Part shown: one piece after another, positions 1 to 7,072 of the stretch | Layout of the letters: the number at the start of each line of letters is the position of its first letter | Position numbering within the stretch: the stretch's first letter is position 1 | Assembly: GCA_030431355.1 (NCBI GenBank) | Contig: JAUIJG010000048.1 | Coordinates: 1-18,156 of the forward strand | DNA length: 18,156 bases | DNA from: a bacterium | GTDB lineage: Bacteria; Cyanobacteriota; Vampirovibrionia; Obscuribacterales; Obscuribacteraceae | Direction: 5' to 3' | Position numbers and translations under genes: made by a program | The notes under the pieces: model-generated | What the model saw: the letters and a program-made list of their open reading frames with translations, nothing else | Databases searched by the model: none | Told to the model about the DNA's origin: nothing

Positions 1-160
1 CAACATGGTCGAGCTGGTGCGCGACCTGCGCAGCACGCTGGGCTATTTCGATGGCGAGTTCGAGACCTTCTCGATCGATGCCGGCGCCGCCGAGTTCGAG
101 GCGCTGATGGCGGCTTCGCCCGGCTACGACTATGTGTTCAATCTCTCGGCGCTGAAGCAT
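1..160 (+). other. Fragment of a COG1086-type nucleotide-sugar dehydratase, fused in frame to the RHS gene
   Basis: The frame is already open at base 2, so the gene enters from outside the window. Residues 1-52 after the first ATG (MVELVRDLRSTLGYFDGEF ... DYVFNLSALKH) read like the segment of membrane-associated polysaccharide-biosynthesis dehydratases/epimerases (UDP-GlcNAc 4,6-dehydratase type, SDR fold) that follows the first Rossmann unit. In that family LKH is normally followed by VRSEKDP; here the frame changes to unrelated RHS sequence. A hand count gives about 62% GC, with mostly G or C at third codon positions, unlike the DNA after about 180. The family assignment comes from memory of conserved wording, not from a search. 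It could be a contig chimera or a true recombination join. Confidence 0.55.
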
Positions 161-1360
161 GCCTTCGTCGGCTCGTCCGTCGACTTTGATTATGGATATA
201 ACAATGTCCACGAAGTGACCAACCAGGGCGTGGATGATGCCGCCTACATGTGGCACCCATCCGCCGCCGGCACCGAGAGCTATGGCTCAGCCAACGGGGT
301 GAATCAGTACCCGACCGTGGGTGGTTCGACATACTCGTATAACAGCGCCGGTGCCCTTACTGGTGATGGAGTCTGGACGTTTGGCTATGATACCGAAAAT
401 CATCTGGTATCTGCTTCCAAGTCGGGGGTGAGCGCTTCCTATCAGTATGACCCTCAGCACCGTCAGGCGCAGAAGGTTGTCGGATCTGCCAAGACCAGAT
501 TCATCTATTCCCAGCTTCAGATGATTGCGCAGTATGACGGAACCTCTGGTTCACTCATCGATCGATTCGTCTATGGGCAGGATATGGATGAGCCTCTGAT
601 CCGCGTGGAAGCTGGTGGCACGATTACCTATCTGCACCACGATAAGATGGGATCGATCGTCGCGACCACCAACTCTTCCGGTGCTGTTCTCAACAGCTAC
701 GCTTATTCACCTTTTGGTGAGAGTGGTAGCATGACCGGTACCGCCTTTGGCTTTACTGGTCAGCGCTATGATGCTGAGACAGGTCTCTATTACTTCAAGC
801 ACCGTGTCTACTCCCCGGCTCTCGGTCGGTTCTTGCAACCTGACCCGGCTGGATATGTCGATGGGCTGAACCTCTATACCTATGTTCATAACGCCCCGTT
901 CATGTTCACCGATCCGTTAGGCCTTGCCGCGGATTGTGGATGTGTAAGGGCTTCCAAGCTATGGGGACCGCCGACATACATTCCTGTCGAGTGGCTCTAT
1001 CCTCACATGACCTTTATTTCGATGCATTCGAGAACCACTTTGCCTGCTTATGATAGCAGTGTGTTTGTTGGTGGATGCGGTTGTTCGTCTCAGGGGTCAT
1101 CCGGTTTTGGTGTGTCGTTCGGCGGTGGTTCGCTTTCGCCGGGCTCGTCCGCAGCCGGTAGTCCATACAGCGCAAACGCTCAGTTCGACCCTCAGCAGAC
1201 GCCGAATCTTGGCGCTGATGAGCCGGTATTGGGTGCGGAAGGAGGTTCTTGTTTCGCTCAATGCATGAATCAGCCAGGTGCGACTTACTTGACTTGCTTG
1301 GTGCGATGCGTTTTGACAGGAGCAACAGTTGCTAGCTGTTCCAGGGGTTACATCTGCTGA
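5..1360 (+). CDS. RHS repeat-associated core domain protein, C-terminal part, with foreign N-terminus and Cys-rich tail
   Basis: This 451-codon frame ends at TGA 1358-1360. Residues about 53-300 carry YD/RHS-type repeats (FGYDTENHLVSAS, YQYDPQHRQAQKVVG, TYLHHDKMGSIVATT). The classic core follows at about 232-307: YAYSPFGE, GFTGQRYDAETGLYY, RVYSPALGRFLQPDP, GYVDGLNLYTYVHNAP and DPLGL. In RHS proteins this core closes the cage, and what follows is the variable, often toxic, C-terminus. Here that tail is about 144 residues. It holds all ten cysteines of the ORF (311, 313, 358, 360, 416, 420, 431, 435, 445, 451), mostly as close pairs, plus a Gly/Ser-rich stretch at 365-388. I do not recognise a toxin fold. 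Native RHS proteins are far longer, so the N-terminus has been replaced by a dehydratase fragment and the annotated start is not a real one. Confidence 0.8.
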   Translation: MVELVRDLRSTLGYFDGEFETFSIDAGAAEFEALMAASPGYDYVFNLSALKHAFVGSSVDFDYGYNNVHEVTNQGVDDAAYMWHPSAAGTESYGSANGVNQYPTVGGSTYSYNSAGALTGDGVWTFGYDTENHLVSASKSGVSASYQYDPQHRQAQKVVGSAKTRFIYSQLQMIAQYDGTSGSLIDRFVYGQDMDEPLIRVEAGGTITYLHHDKMGSIVATTNSSGAVLNSYAYSPFGESGSMTGTAFGFTGQRYDAETGLYYFKHRVYSPALGRFLQPDPAGYVDGLNLYTYVHNAPFMFTDPLGLAADCGCVRASKLWGPPTYIPVEWLYPHMTFISMHSRTTLPAYDSSVFVGGCGCSSQGSSGFGVSFGGGSLSPGSSAAGSPYSANAQFDPQQTPNLGADEPVLGAEGGSCFAQCMNQPGATYLTCLVRCVLTGATVASCSRGYIC

Positions 1361-1392
1361 TACGTAGAGTAAACTGACTATTCTAGGTTTTC

Positions 1393-1424
1393 GAGAAACG
1401 CCTCTGCGCGTTTCTCTTCTTGCG
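1393..1424 (+). terminator. Hairpin terminator after the RHS gene
   Basis: GAGAAACGC at 1393-1401 pairs perfectly with GCGTTTCTC at 1408-1416 across a six-base loop, and a T-rich stretch follows. It lies 32 bases after the RHS stop codon, so it probably ends that transcript and separates it from the next gene. Confidence 0.65.
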
Positions 1425-1535
1425 TTTTATAAACTAAAGAATATAGTAAACATCCATAACCTTTTGGGGTTATTTAAAACTTTTTTGAACTCGGCTAGTA
1501 TCATAGTGAGAACAGGAACAGGAGTCTCTGTATAT

Positions 1536-2267
1536 ATGCAGCCATCTGAAATTTTGTCTGGAGTCCAAGAACGTTACGCAAATTGCAATACTTATCATGA
1601 CTTCGGATATACGGAGTCTTATCTCCATACCTCGGATTGGAGATTAGAAAAGATGACTAAGAGATTCTCTTTCAAGTTTATCCGTCCCATACTTTTTCGT
1701 TTTGAGATAGAAGCTGTAGGCGGAGATCTAGATACTCTAAAGACCTTGTTAGTCAGTGATGGAGACTCTATACGGTGTATGCATTCACAGAGAGGAAAGA
1801 TGGGGTCTTCAACTGTAGAGTATGATCTGGCGAGCGCGATTAATAAGCTTAGTTTATCGACTGATTTTGTTCTACTTTTTATACTTCGTCTTCTATTGCC
1901 GAATTTAGCAATTGCTTCTCTTCCGCCATTGGGGTCTATTGAGAGTCCTCGTCTTCGTGAAGATTTGGCAGTTAGAAAAGATGGCATTTCAGTTGCTGTA
2001 CTGGATGGGCATTTAGGCAACTGGAGCACATTTGCCTATTTTGATCTTTCAGATTTAAGTGTTGTGGAGATAGAGATGCAGGCGACAGAGTCGGAGGAAA
2101 TTCGAGCAAAAAGAAGAGAAGCTATCCTTATTACCAGGCAGTATGCTCCTGAGAAGCTAGAAAATATTGAAATCCCAGAAGATGCTCTGTTGAGCATGAC
2201 AAATAGAATAGTGTTTGAAGAGCGTGAGTTTAACGATAGTCTGACAGTAGATTCAATTTTAAGTTGA
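1536..2267 (+). CDS. LolA/LolB-fold-like protein of unknown role (AT-rich)
   Basis: I prefer ATG 1536, which has AGGAG at 1520-1524. The frame stays open upstream to a TTG at 1464 without an obvious ribosome binding site. From 1536 the product is about 243 residues. The pattern resembles proteins common in Planctomycetes and related bacteria, which have an outer-membrane-lipoprotein-carrier-like beta fold: YANCNTYHDFGYTES, then SFKFIRPILFRFE, a helical stretch ending RLLLP, then GHLGNWSTFAYFDLSDLSVVEIEM. The usual signal peptide is missing with either start, so export is not evident. The gene is clearly more AT-rich than the RHS gene before it. A terminator lies between the two, which argues against a simple toxin-immunity operon. 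The family assignment rests on motif spacing only. Confidence 0.55.
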   Translation: MQPSEILSGVQERYANCNTYHDFGYTESYLHTSDWRLEKMTKRFSFKFIRPILFRFEIEAVGGDLDTLKTLLVSDGDSIRCMHSQRGKMGSSTVEYDLASAINKLSLSTDFVLLFILRLLLPNLAIASLPPLGSIESPRLREDLAVRKDGISVAVLDGHLGNWSTFAYFDLSDLSVVEIEMQATESEEIRAKRREAILITRQYAPEKLENIEIPEDALLSMTNRIVFEEREFNDSLTVDSILS

Positions 2268-2545
2268 TGACGTTGAGGCGGCTCTGTTTGTGTGTCGGAA
2301 AAAGAGAAATGTGCATCTTCCATAGAAGTAGATACTTTTAGCGATAAGGTTTTCGCTCAGAGCACTTTTTTGTTCTCCTCGATGAATATTCACTGTCTTC
2401 TAGTTTGGCTGCACCTTTGTGCACGGCAAAACCGTTTGATTTGCGAATTTTAGAATTTCTCAGGTTGTACTTGATTGATTTTGATAGATGGTATATCCGC
2501 TTAGGAAAACAAATTCGAGTGCTTTTTCGAAATCTTCCGGGGTGA
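2267..2545 (+). pseudogene. Possible broken small gene coupled to the upstream LolA-like gene
   Basis: The stop of the upstream gene overlaps an ATG (TGATG, ATG at 2267-2269). This frame runs 24 codons to TAG 2339-2341 and a second in-frame stop, TAA 2345-2347. The same frame then stays open for 65 codons (2348-2542) to TGA 2543-2545, encoding plausible protein such as LDEYSLSSSLAAPL and LRLYLIDFDRWYIRLGKQ. A coupled start and a long open remainder interrupted by two stops six bases apart suggest decay. No family is recognised, and chance is a real alternative in AT-rich DNA. I see nothing else in the rest of the gap up to 2615; the minus-strand frame at 2338-2559 has no coding character. Confidence 0.22.
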
Positions 2546-2615
2546 CGTAGAGTCCACAAGATGATGTCATAGGCGTTGTCTCTTTTGTTTTTGGTGCCAG
2601 AGGCGTCGCTTCATT

Positions 2616-3056
2616 TCATTGACCAATGACTGATCTAATCGCAGTTTCATCGGCACTGAATCCTCCCTGAAATGCTTCGATCATTCTAGCCGTCACTACA
2701 AAAAGTGGCGAGGGAAGTTCGTCTAGTCCGTGCCAATGCCAGCTTTCGACTTTGTCAGGTTCCATCACTTTAGGCTCGCCGTGGTTGCTATATGCCACCA
2801 TGTCTATATCAACATAGTGCTTTCCGCTGAAGTCATAATTTCCTATCATCAGAAAGTGTAGGTCAGTTACGAGCAATCCGGTTTCTTCCATTACTTCTCG
2901 CGCAGCGCATTGGGCAAAAGATTCTCCATACTCCAGGTGACCTCCCGGTGCGGCATATAGTCCTGGCATATGCTTGCCGCTCCTTTTCCCTAACAGAAGC
3001 TTTTTATCACGCACCACTAAAACACCTACTCCAACCCTGGTTATCTCTGATGACAT
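2616..3056 (-). CDS. Nudix hydrolase, NUDT15/MutT-like
   Basis: This 146-residue protein has a complete Nudix box, GX5EX7REUXEEXGU. It runs from G39 through E45 and R53-E54-V55 to E57-E58-T59-G60-L61, and it binds the metal and positions water for hydrolysis of nucleoside diphosphates linked to another moiety. The order RVGVGVLVV, then LLGKRSGKHMPGLYAAPGGHLEYGES, then EPKVMEPDKVESWHWHGLDELP, matches the NUDT15 (MTH2) branch, which acts on (modified) nucleotide triphosphates. The substrate cannot be fixed from the sequence. The start is ATG 3056, with GGAG about 12 bases upstream. The protein is cytosolic, of usual length, and stands alone between two unknown genes. Confidence 0.88.
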   Translation of the reverse strand: MSSEITRVGVGVLVVRDKKLLLGKRSGKHMPGLYAAPGGHLEYGESFAQCAAREVMEETGLLVTDLHFLMIGNYDFSGKHYVDIDMVAYSNHGEPKVMEPDKVESWHWHGLDELPSPLFVVTARMIEAFQGGFSADETAIRSVIGQ

Positions 3057-3074
3057 TGATTGGTTTTACTCCGG

Positions 3075-3104
3075 AATATAGTTTGTTGGTGTTTGTTTTA
3101 TGAA
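3075..3104 (-). promoter_or_regulatory. Candidate promoter of the Nudix gene
   Basis: On the minus strand TTCATA (3099-3104) and TATATT (3075-3080) are separated by 18 bases. They match the sigma-70-type boxes at 4/6 and 5/6 positions. Initiation here would give a very short leader containing the GGAG at 3069-3072. The evidence is sequence match only. Confidence 0.3.
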
Positions 3105-3142
3105 GGCTAATGCGGAATGTTGTAGCTTATGGGCGGGAAAGT

Positions 3143-3391
3143 CTATGGAATTGGTCCGGTGTAGCCACAGGCGCGACATTTGACCATCTGGTCTTCATTG
3201 AACCAATCGCAGGCCTGAATGCAGGTCTTGGAGTTCTTTCGGCAATCTGAATCTTCGCTGGATGCTGGTGCCGGAGTTTTGAATATGATTTCGCAAAATG
3301 AACAACGCATTACCAGATAGCCGTTTTCTTCGGCTAGAACGGGTCCGTAATGTTTTGTGTTGCAATATTGCTGATCTAAATCGTCAAGCAT
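3143..3391 (-). CDS. Small Cys-rich, zinc-ribbon-like protein of unknown function
   Basis: This 82-residue product has cysteines at 10, 30, 33, 50, 57, 61, 72 and 75. The two CxxC knuckles, C30-SF-C33 and C72-RA-C75 followed by GYTGPIP, look like the two halves of a zinc ribbon. The ending CRACGYTGPI recalls the short phage Lar-type and other small zinc-ribbon proteins, but the similarity is too slight for a name. No strong ribosome binding site precedes ATG 3391. The regular Cys spacing is the main reason to believe the gene is real. It points the same way as the Nudix gene, 86 bases upstream of it, and the two might be co-transcribed. Confidence 0.5.
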   Translation of the reverse strand: MLDDLDQQYCNTKHYGPVLAEENGYLVMRCSFCEIIFKTPAPASSEDSDCRKNSKTCIQACDWFNEDQMVKCRACGYTGPIP

Positions 3392-3690
3392 GGGTCTGTC
3401 GAGAAAATATCTTCAGATTTTAGTTGAATTGCCATCCCAATTCTACCGCCCAGGCTTCTTCCTTCCATTTTTTAAATCATGGAGCAAAAGTACCGCAAAT
3501 GAGGCCAATACTCGTTCCAGTCTATGCGTGGCGGCTTTTGAGATTCTCTTTCTTCCTGGTGGGATACAAAGGTTTGCTGCTGTTCCCTATTTTGGCTCTA
3601 AATATGCATGTGTCTCAATAATTAATCTAATTTGCATGCGTCCGGTATTCATTTGCTATAGTCGTTATAGAGTTCTACAGGAGAATCGTT
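3392..3690. other. Intergenic region with promoter for the 3691 gene
   Basis: About 300 bases lie between a minus-strand and a plus-strand gene. Apart from the promoter and ribosome binding site at the right end, I see no gene, RNA or repeat. The overlapping plus-strand frames here (3390-3707 and 3424-3621) lack any recognisable motif and overlap the promoter. Confidence 0.5.
3632..3683 (+). promoter_or_regulatory. Extended -10 promoter and ribosome binding site for the 3691 gene
   Basis: TGCTATAGT at 3654-3662 is an extended -10 box with one mismatch. TTGCAT at 3632-3637 is a weak -35 box 19 bases upstream. AGGAG at 3679-3683 stands seven bases before TTG 3691, which decides that start. Confidence 0.5.
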
Positions 3691-3990
3691 TTGTCGGATT
3701 CAATTAAGGCAAAAATAGCGGAAGCTGTACATGAACTGAAGAGCAAGATTCCTTTTCTTCAAGGTGGCGATAACTGTTCCGTGTCAAGAGTAGACGACGC
3801 GCGGGTAACCGCAACAAAGTTGAAAGCTCTGGAGCAGCCGGTTAAGACTAAGGATGAATTTCACCAGCAGATGAAAGCAAACGGTGATCAAGTTTTCTCC
3901 GAAGAGCGCCTGACCGCAGAGCAGGCAAAGAAAACTCGGAAAGAGCTAACACATCACCGATTGAAAGCTCTCGATCCGGACGCTAAGTAG
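3691..3990 (+). CDS. Hypothetical 99-residue lysine-rich protein with a TTG start
   Basis: The product is not recognised. The start is TTG with a well-spaced AGGAG; no ATG competes near the N-terminus. The protein is hydrophilic, rich in Lys, Glu, Ala and Gln, and probably mostly helical: SIKAKIAEAVHELKSKI at the N-terminus and LTAEQAKKTRKELTHHRLKAL at the C-terminus. It has one Cys, no membrane segment and no signal peptide. The phrase (T)KLKALEQP is echoed near the end by HRLKALDPD, so a short duplicated helix is possible. It faces the kinase gene across 50 bases (convergent), so it is its own transcription unit. Confidence 0.6.
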   Translation: MSDSIKAKIAEAVHELKSKIPFLQGGDNCSVSRVDDARVTATKLKALEQPVKTKDEFHQQMKANGDQVFSEERLTAEQAKKTRKELTHHRLKALDPDAK

Positions 3991-4040
3991 GCAGTTGATA
4001 TCTATCGGCATTGTAGAGCTGGTATCTGATTTAGTCAGAA

Positions 4041-6026
4041 TTAGTGCGTTAGCTTATGTTTGTAGAATGGATGATTCACAGGGGTGAATTCCGTTTCGGA
4101 CAAGTCCATGGTCAGGATGAAGCGCGTCTGTCCGTCTGAATCGCTACGACATTCTATATTTGCTTTATGGGCTACCGCTATTTTTCGGCATAGATATAGA
4201 CCTAATCCGGAACCGTATTTGATACTACCACTTTCCATGACTCCCCTGAAGACAGAGGAGAGTTTGTTCTCTCCCATCTGGGCGCCCTGATTTCGAACCA
4301 CCATGTATAAAAGGGATTCACGGGTGAATATATCAAAATTTATATCAGTTCCTGGTTCGGCGAATTTGACCGCGTTAAATAGAAGGTTCATGAAGAGTCT
4401 GCGCATAGCCGACTCGTCCAGGTTGAGGTCGGGAATGCCGCTTTCGAAATCAATGCTGACTACAGCCTGGTCCGTACCGGAAAGGTTCTCCACTTCTTTG
4501 GCTACGTCTTCCGCTATCTTAGTAATGTTGGCTGGTTTAAAGCGATAGATATCCGGGCTGGATTCATGTTTGTATACATCGATTATGTTGCTGAGCATGA
4601 GCAGTAGTCCATAGTTGCTCTTTTGAAACGAGGTCAGGATGCTCTTCAGTCGCGGTGGTTGAATGTCTCCCAGGACACCTTTGAGTACCATGTCCAGGGT
4701 GTTTTTGATGCCCAGCAGAGGATTTCTAATGTCATGGGCGAGAGCGGCGAAAAGTTGCTTCCGTTCAAGTTCTCCTTCAACTCTTTTTGATACATCGGTG
4801 GCGATGAGAACAGCTTCTTTTACTTCTCCATCAGGGCTGTCAGAATCTAGTATCGGCCAGGCATACAGGTCCCAGTACTTACCCAGATAATGACCCTGAC
4901 CAATTTTGCTTAGTTTGTATCCATAGTCTTGATAGCTTCTTTTGTCAAAAAAGACTGCCACTAGTGGTAATACCTTGAGTTCCGGGACCACGGAGAATAT
5001 GCAGGAGTCGGATACTTCTTCTTGAGGCAGTCGAGTGTAGTTTATGAAAGAGTCGTTGTAATTGCGGATATGCAGATCTTTGTCGACCGATACCATCATG
5101 AATGGTGCCGATTCCAGTGCTTCTCCGATTTGGAATTCGTCGTCCGGGTCACTTCCGTTTCCACCGGCTATGGTTGCGTATATGGAGCGGGTCAGTTTTG
5201 ATATGTACTCTTCCGGCTCTTTGATGAAATATTTCTGAGCGCCCATCTCCATGGTTTTCTCGCCTAGCTTTTCATCGCCTTTTTCTACCACGGTTATGGT
5301 CGCTAATTCTGGTCTAGTTGCTCTTATGGACTGGAAAGTTTCCACGCCTTTGCTGTCAGGAAGATTGAGGTCGGTGACTATCGCATCATAGTTATGGCGT
5401 TGCAAAATGCGGGATGCTTCTTTGAGCGTGCGGCAGCTGTCCATGTGGCACTTGCCGCCAAGCCGGCTGCCCAGGGAGGCTGTAAGCAACTCTGTGGTGG
5501 CGCTATTGGGGTCGACGATTAGGACTCGGAGGTTGTTGCTGATTTTACCCAGGGGGGATTTTGTCTCACTTGCTTCGCTTTTGTCGCTTTCAAAGTTTTG
5601 GGGAGATTTTGGGACTAGCTCTTTTTTTATCGGCTCTATCTGTTTTTTGACCGCTTCTAAAAATTCGCCCAGGGCTTCTTCTTCGAAAGGAATTTTTAAA
5701 ACGAGGTAGTCTTCAGGATATTGTCTCTGCTCCTGGAGGTCTCTGGTCAGAGCTATTTGGGGCTTGTCAAGAAAGTTCCTTTCTTCCAGGCTCTTGAGGA
5801 GTTGTGAGAGTTTCGGATCTTCGATGCCCGGGGAGATTATTATGCCGTCAGGCGCTAGGTTCGATACTTCATCCCTGGCAATCATATTGAGGTAGTCCAG
5901 GACCTCTTTCTCTGAGCCGAAGGTAAACAGACGGTATTCTTCTTCTCTTTGTAGCAGTAGATGGCGCAAGAGGGCAGCGTTGGCTCTATTTGAATCTTTG
6001 AGGATGATGTTGAGCGGACGTGTCAT
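4041..6026 (-). CDS. Soluble sensor histidine kinase with pseudo-receiver, receiver and PAS domains
   Basis: This 661-residue protein has no membrane segment. Domains in order: a receiver-like domain (about 4-128) whose acceptor position holds Ser65 instead of Asp, though LKIPF is kept; a second receiver (about 166-285) with D172, acceptor D219 in VTDLNLPDSKG and K269; PAS (about 298-418); HisKA with H431 in LAHDIRNP; and HATPase (about 500-640) with N551 (N box), V577-R-N-Q-G581 (G1, where Asp is replaced by Asn) and GSGLGL at 605-610 (G2). Receivers ahead of the transmitter are typical of kinases that take phosphate or conformational input from another system. The gene follows the response regulator after 30 bases, so the two are probably one operon and likely partners. 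No strong ribosome binding site lies right at ATG 6026; GAGG is about 17 bases away. Confidence 0.88.
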   Translation of the reverse strand: MTRPLNIILKDSNRANAALLRHLLLQREEEYRLFTFGSEKEVLDYLNMIARDEVSNLAPDGIIISPGIEDPKLSQLLKSLEERNFLDKPQIALTRDLQEQRQYPEDYLVLKIPFEEEALGEFLEAVKKQIEPIKKELVPKSPQNFESDKSEASETKSPLGKISNNLRVLIVDPNSATTELLTASLGSRLGGKCHMDSCRTLKEASRILQRHNYDAIVTDLNLPDSKGVETFQSIRATRPELATITVVEKGDEKLGEKTMEMGAQKYFIKEPEEYISKLTRSIYATIAGGNGSDPDDEFQIGEALESAPFMMVSVDKDLHIRNYNDSFINYTRLPQEEVSDSCIFSVVPELKVLPLVAVFFDKRSYQDYGYKLSKIGQGHYLGKYWDLYAWPILDSDSPDGEVKEAVLIATDVSKRVEGELERKQLFAALAHDIRNPLLGIKNTLDMVLKGVLGDIQPPRLKSILTSFQKSNYGLLLMLSNIIDVYKHESSPDIYRFKPANITKIAEDVAKEVENLSGTDQAVVSIDFESGIPDLNLDESAMRRLFMNLLFNAVKFAEPGTDINFDIFTRESLLYMVVRNQGAQMGENKLSSVFRGVMESGSIKYGSGLGLYLCRKIAVAHKANIECRSDSDGQTRFILTMDLSETEFTPVNHPFYKHKLTH

Positions 6027-6056
6027 GCGCTGGCTTTATAACCTCGGTGGTGCGTC

Positions 6057-6803
6057 CTAGTCGTCGAAATAGCCTTCTTTAATTGCTTTCACCGCCGCCT
6101 GGGTTCGGTCCGTGATGGCGAGACGTTCGAGAATGTGGCGAACGTGGGTTTTGACCGTATCTCTGCTAATGGAGAGGTCATCTGCTATTTCCGCGTTAGA
6201 CTTTCCATCTACTATCAGGGCGAGAATTTCCAATTGCCGACCTGTCAGGTTTGGTCTTTCATCGGTTTGAACAGAGCCGGCAGGTTTTTCAGCCTGGACT
6301 CTGCTTGCATTGGCGCTGGCGTTCAGGCTGCTGACCAGTTCATCGGCGGAGCCGTAGCCCTGGGCGTTTACCGATGAGATGAATGAAAGTAGGTGCTGGG
6401 CAAGAATGGCGTCTACCCATAGGTCTCCGAATAAAACACAGGTCAGTCCGGCCCGAAGTTTTTCCGGTGTAACGTCTTTTATGCAGTAGCCCTGGGCGCC
6501 GGAGGCCAGGGAGGCGAAAACGGTATCGGAGTCACTGTGAGAAGTGAGCATCACTACCTTGGTATCGTTGTATCTCTTTCTGATCTCCTGGGTAGCCTGA
6601 ACGCCGTCCAGAACAGGCATTCCGACATCCATAAGAACCAGGTCCGGTCTGTGCATTCCGGCATGGGCGATGGCTTCCTTGCCATTGGTTGCTTCGGCGA
6701 TGACTTCGAAATCTTCCCATTGTTCGATGAGCAGGCTGAGTCCGACCCGTACTATTTCGTGATCTTCTGCGAGTACAACTTTGTATGGAGGCTTATGGGG
6801 CAT
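6057..6803 (-). CDS. NarL/FixJ-family response regulator (REC + LuxR-type HTH)
   Basis: Numbered from ATG 6803, the protein has 248 residues. The receiver is at about 7-125, with the acidic pair E13-D14, acceptor D59 in DLVLMDVGMP, T87 and K109 (YCIKD). A variable Ser/Ala-rich linker spans about 142-183. The LuxR-type helix-turn-helix is at 184-248 (LTGRQLEILALIVDGKSNAEIA ... TVKTHVRHILERL). It should bind DNA when phosphorylated. The frame can be extended to GTG 6875, adding 24 residues without family character or ribosome binding site. A possible -10 (TATACT, 6848-6843) lies inside that extension, which favours ATG 6803. It is the first gene of an operon with the kinase at 4041-6026, its probable partner. 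Confidence 0.92.
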   Translation of the reverse strand: MPHKPPYKVVLAEDHEIVRVGLSLLIEQWEDFEVIAEATNGKEAIAHAGMHRPDLVLMDVGMPVLDGVQATQEIRKRYNDTKVVMLTSHSDSDTVFASLASGAQGYCIKDVTPEKLRAGLTCVLFGDLWVDAILAQHLLSFISSVNAQGYGSADELVSSLNASANASRVQAEKPAGSVQTDERPNLTGRQLEILALIVDGKSNAEIADDLSISRDTVKTHVRHILERLAITDRTQAAVKAIKEGYFDD

Positions 6804-6966
6804 GGCTTCTTTGTAAGGGTTCCGACGTATAGAGTAGACCCCAGTATACACTGTGGAAATTTGCTCTAAGATCACATTAGCAGTTATGCGAGCTTATCTC
6901 TAGAACTCTTATCGCTCAACTGGGTGTCATCCGATGGTTCCATTTTCGAGATGGGGTTATGGTTTG

Positions 6967-6986
6967 CCGCCTGGGTTCGGTGGCGG
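6967..6986 (-). terminator. GC-rich inverted repeat downstream of the GT-C-like gene
   Basis: CCGCC at 6967-6971 pairs with GGCGG at 6982-6986 around a ten-base loop, about 90 bases past the stop of the minus-strand membrane-protein gene. There is no T-run, so termination activity is uncertain. Confidence 0.22.
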
Positions 6987-7072
6987 TGTCTAGTTACTTG
7001 TTTGTGCCTTCAGTATCCTTGAGGAAAGCCTGAGTTATGATATTTGGGGCTTTTGCCAGGCGACGCTTGTTG

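Noticed and set aside
1464..2267. Immunity gene for the RHS tail
   Set aside because: A terminator separates the two, the tail is not a recognised toxin, and the protein resembles a LolA-like family. Kept only as a weak alternative.
3390..3707. Plus-strand 105-codon frame
   Set aside because: It covers the promoter and ribosome binding site of the 3691 gene and has no motif or ribosome binding site of its own.
6804..6875. GTG 6875 as start of the response regulator
   Set aside because: No ribosome binding site, no receiver homology in the extra 24 residues, and a possible -10 box within them.
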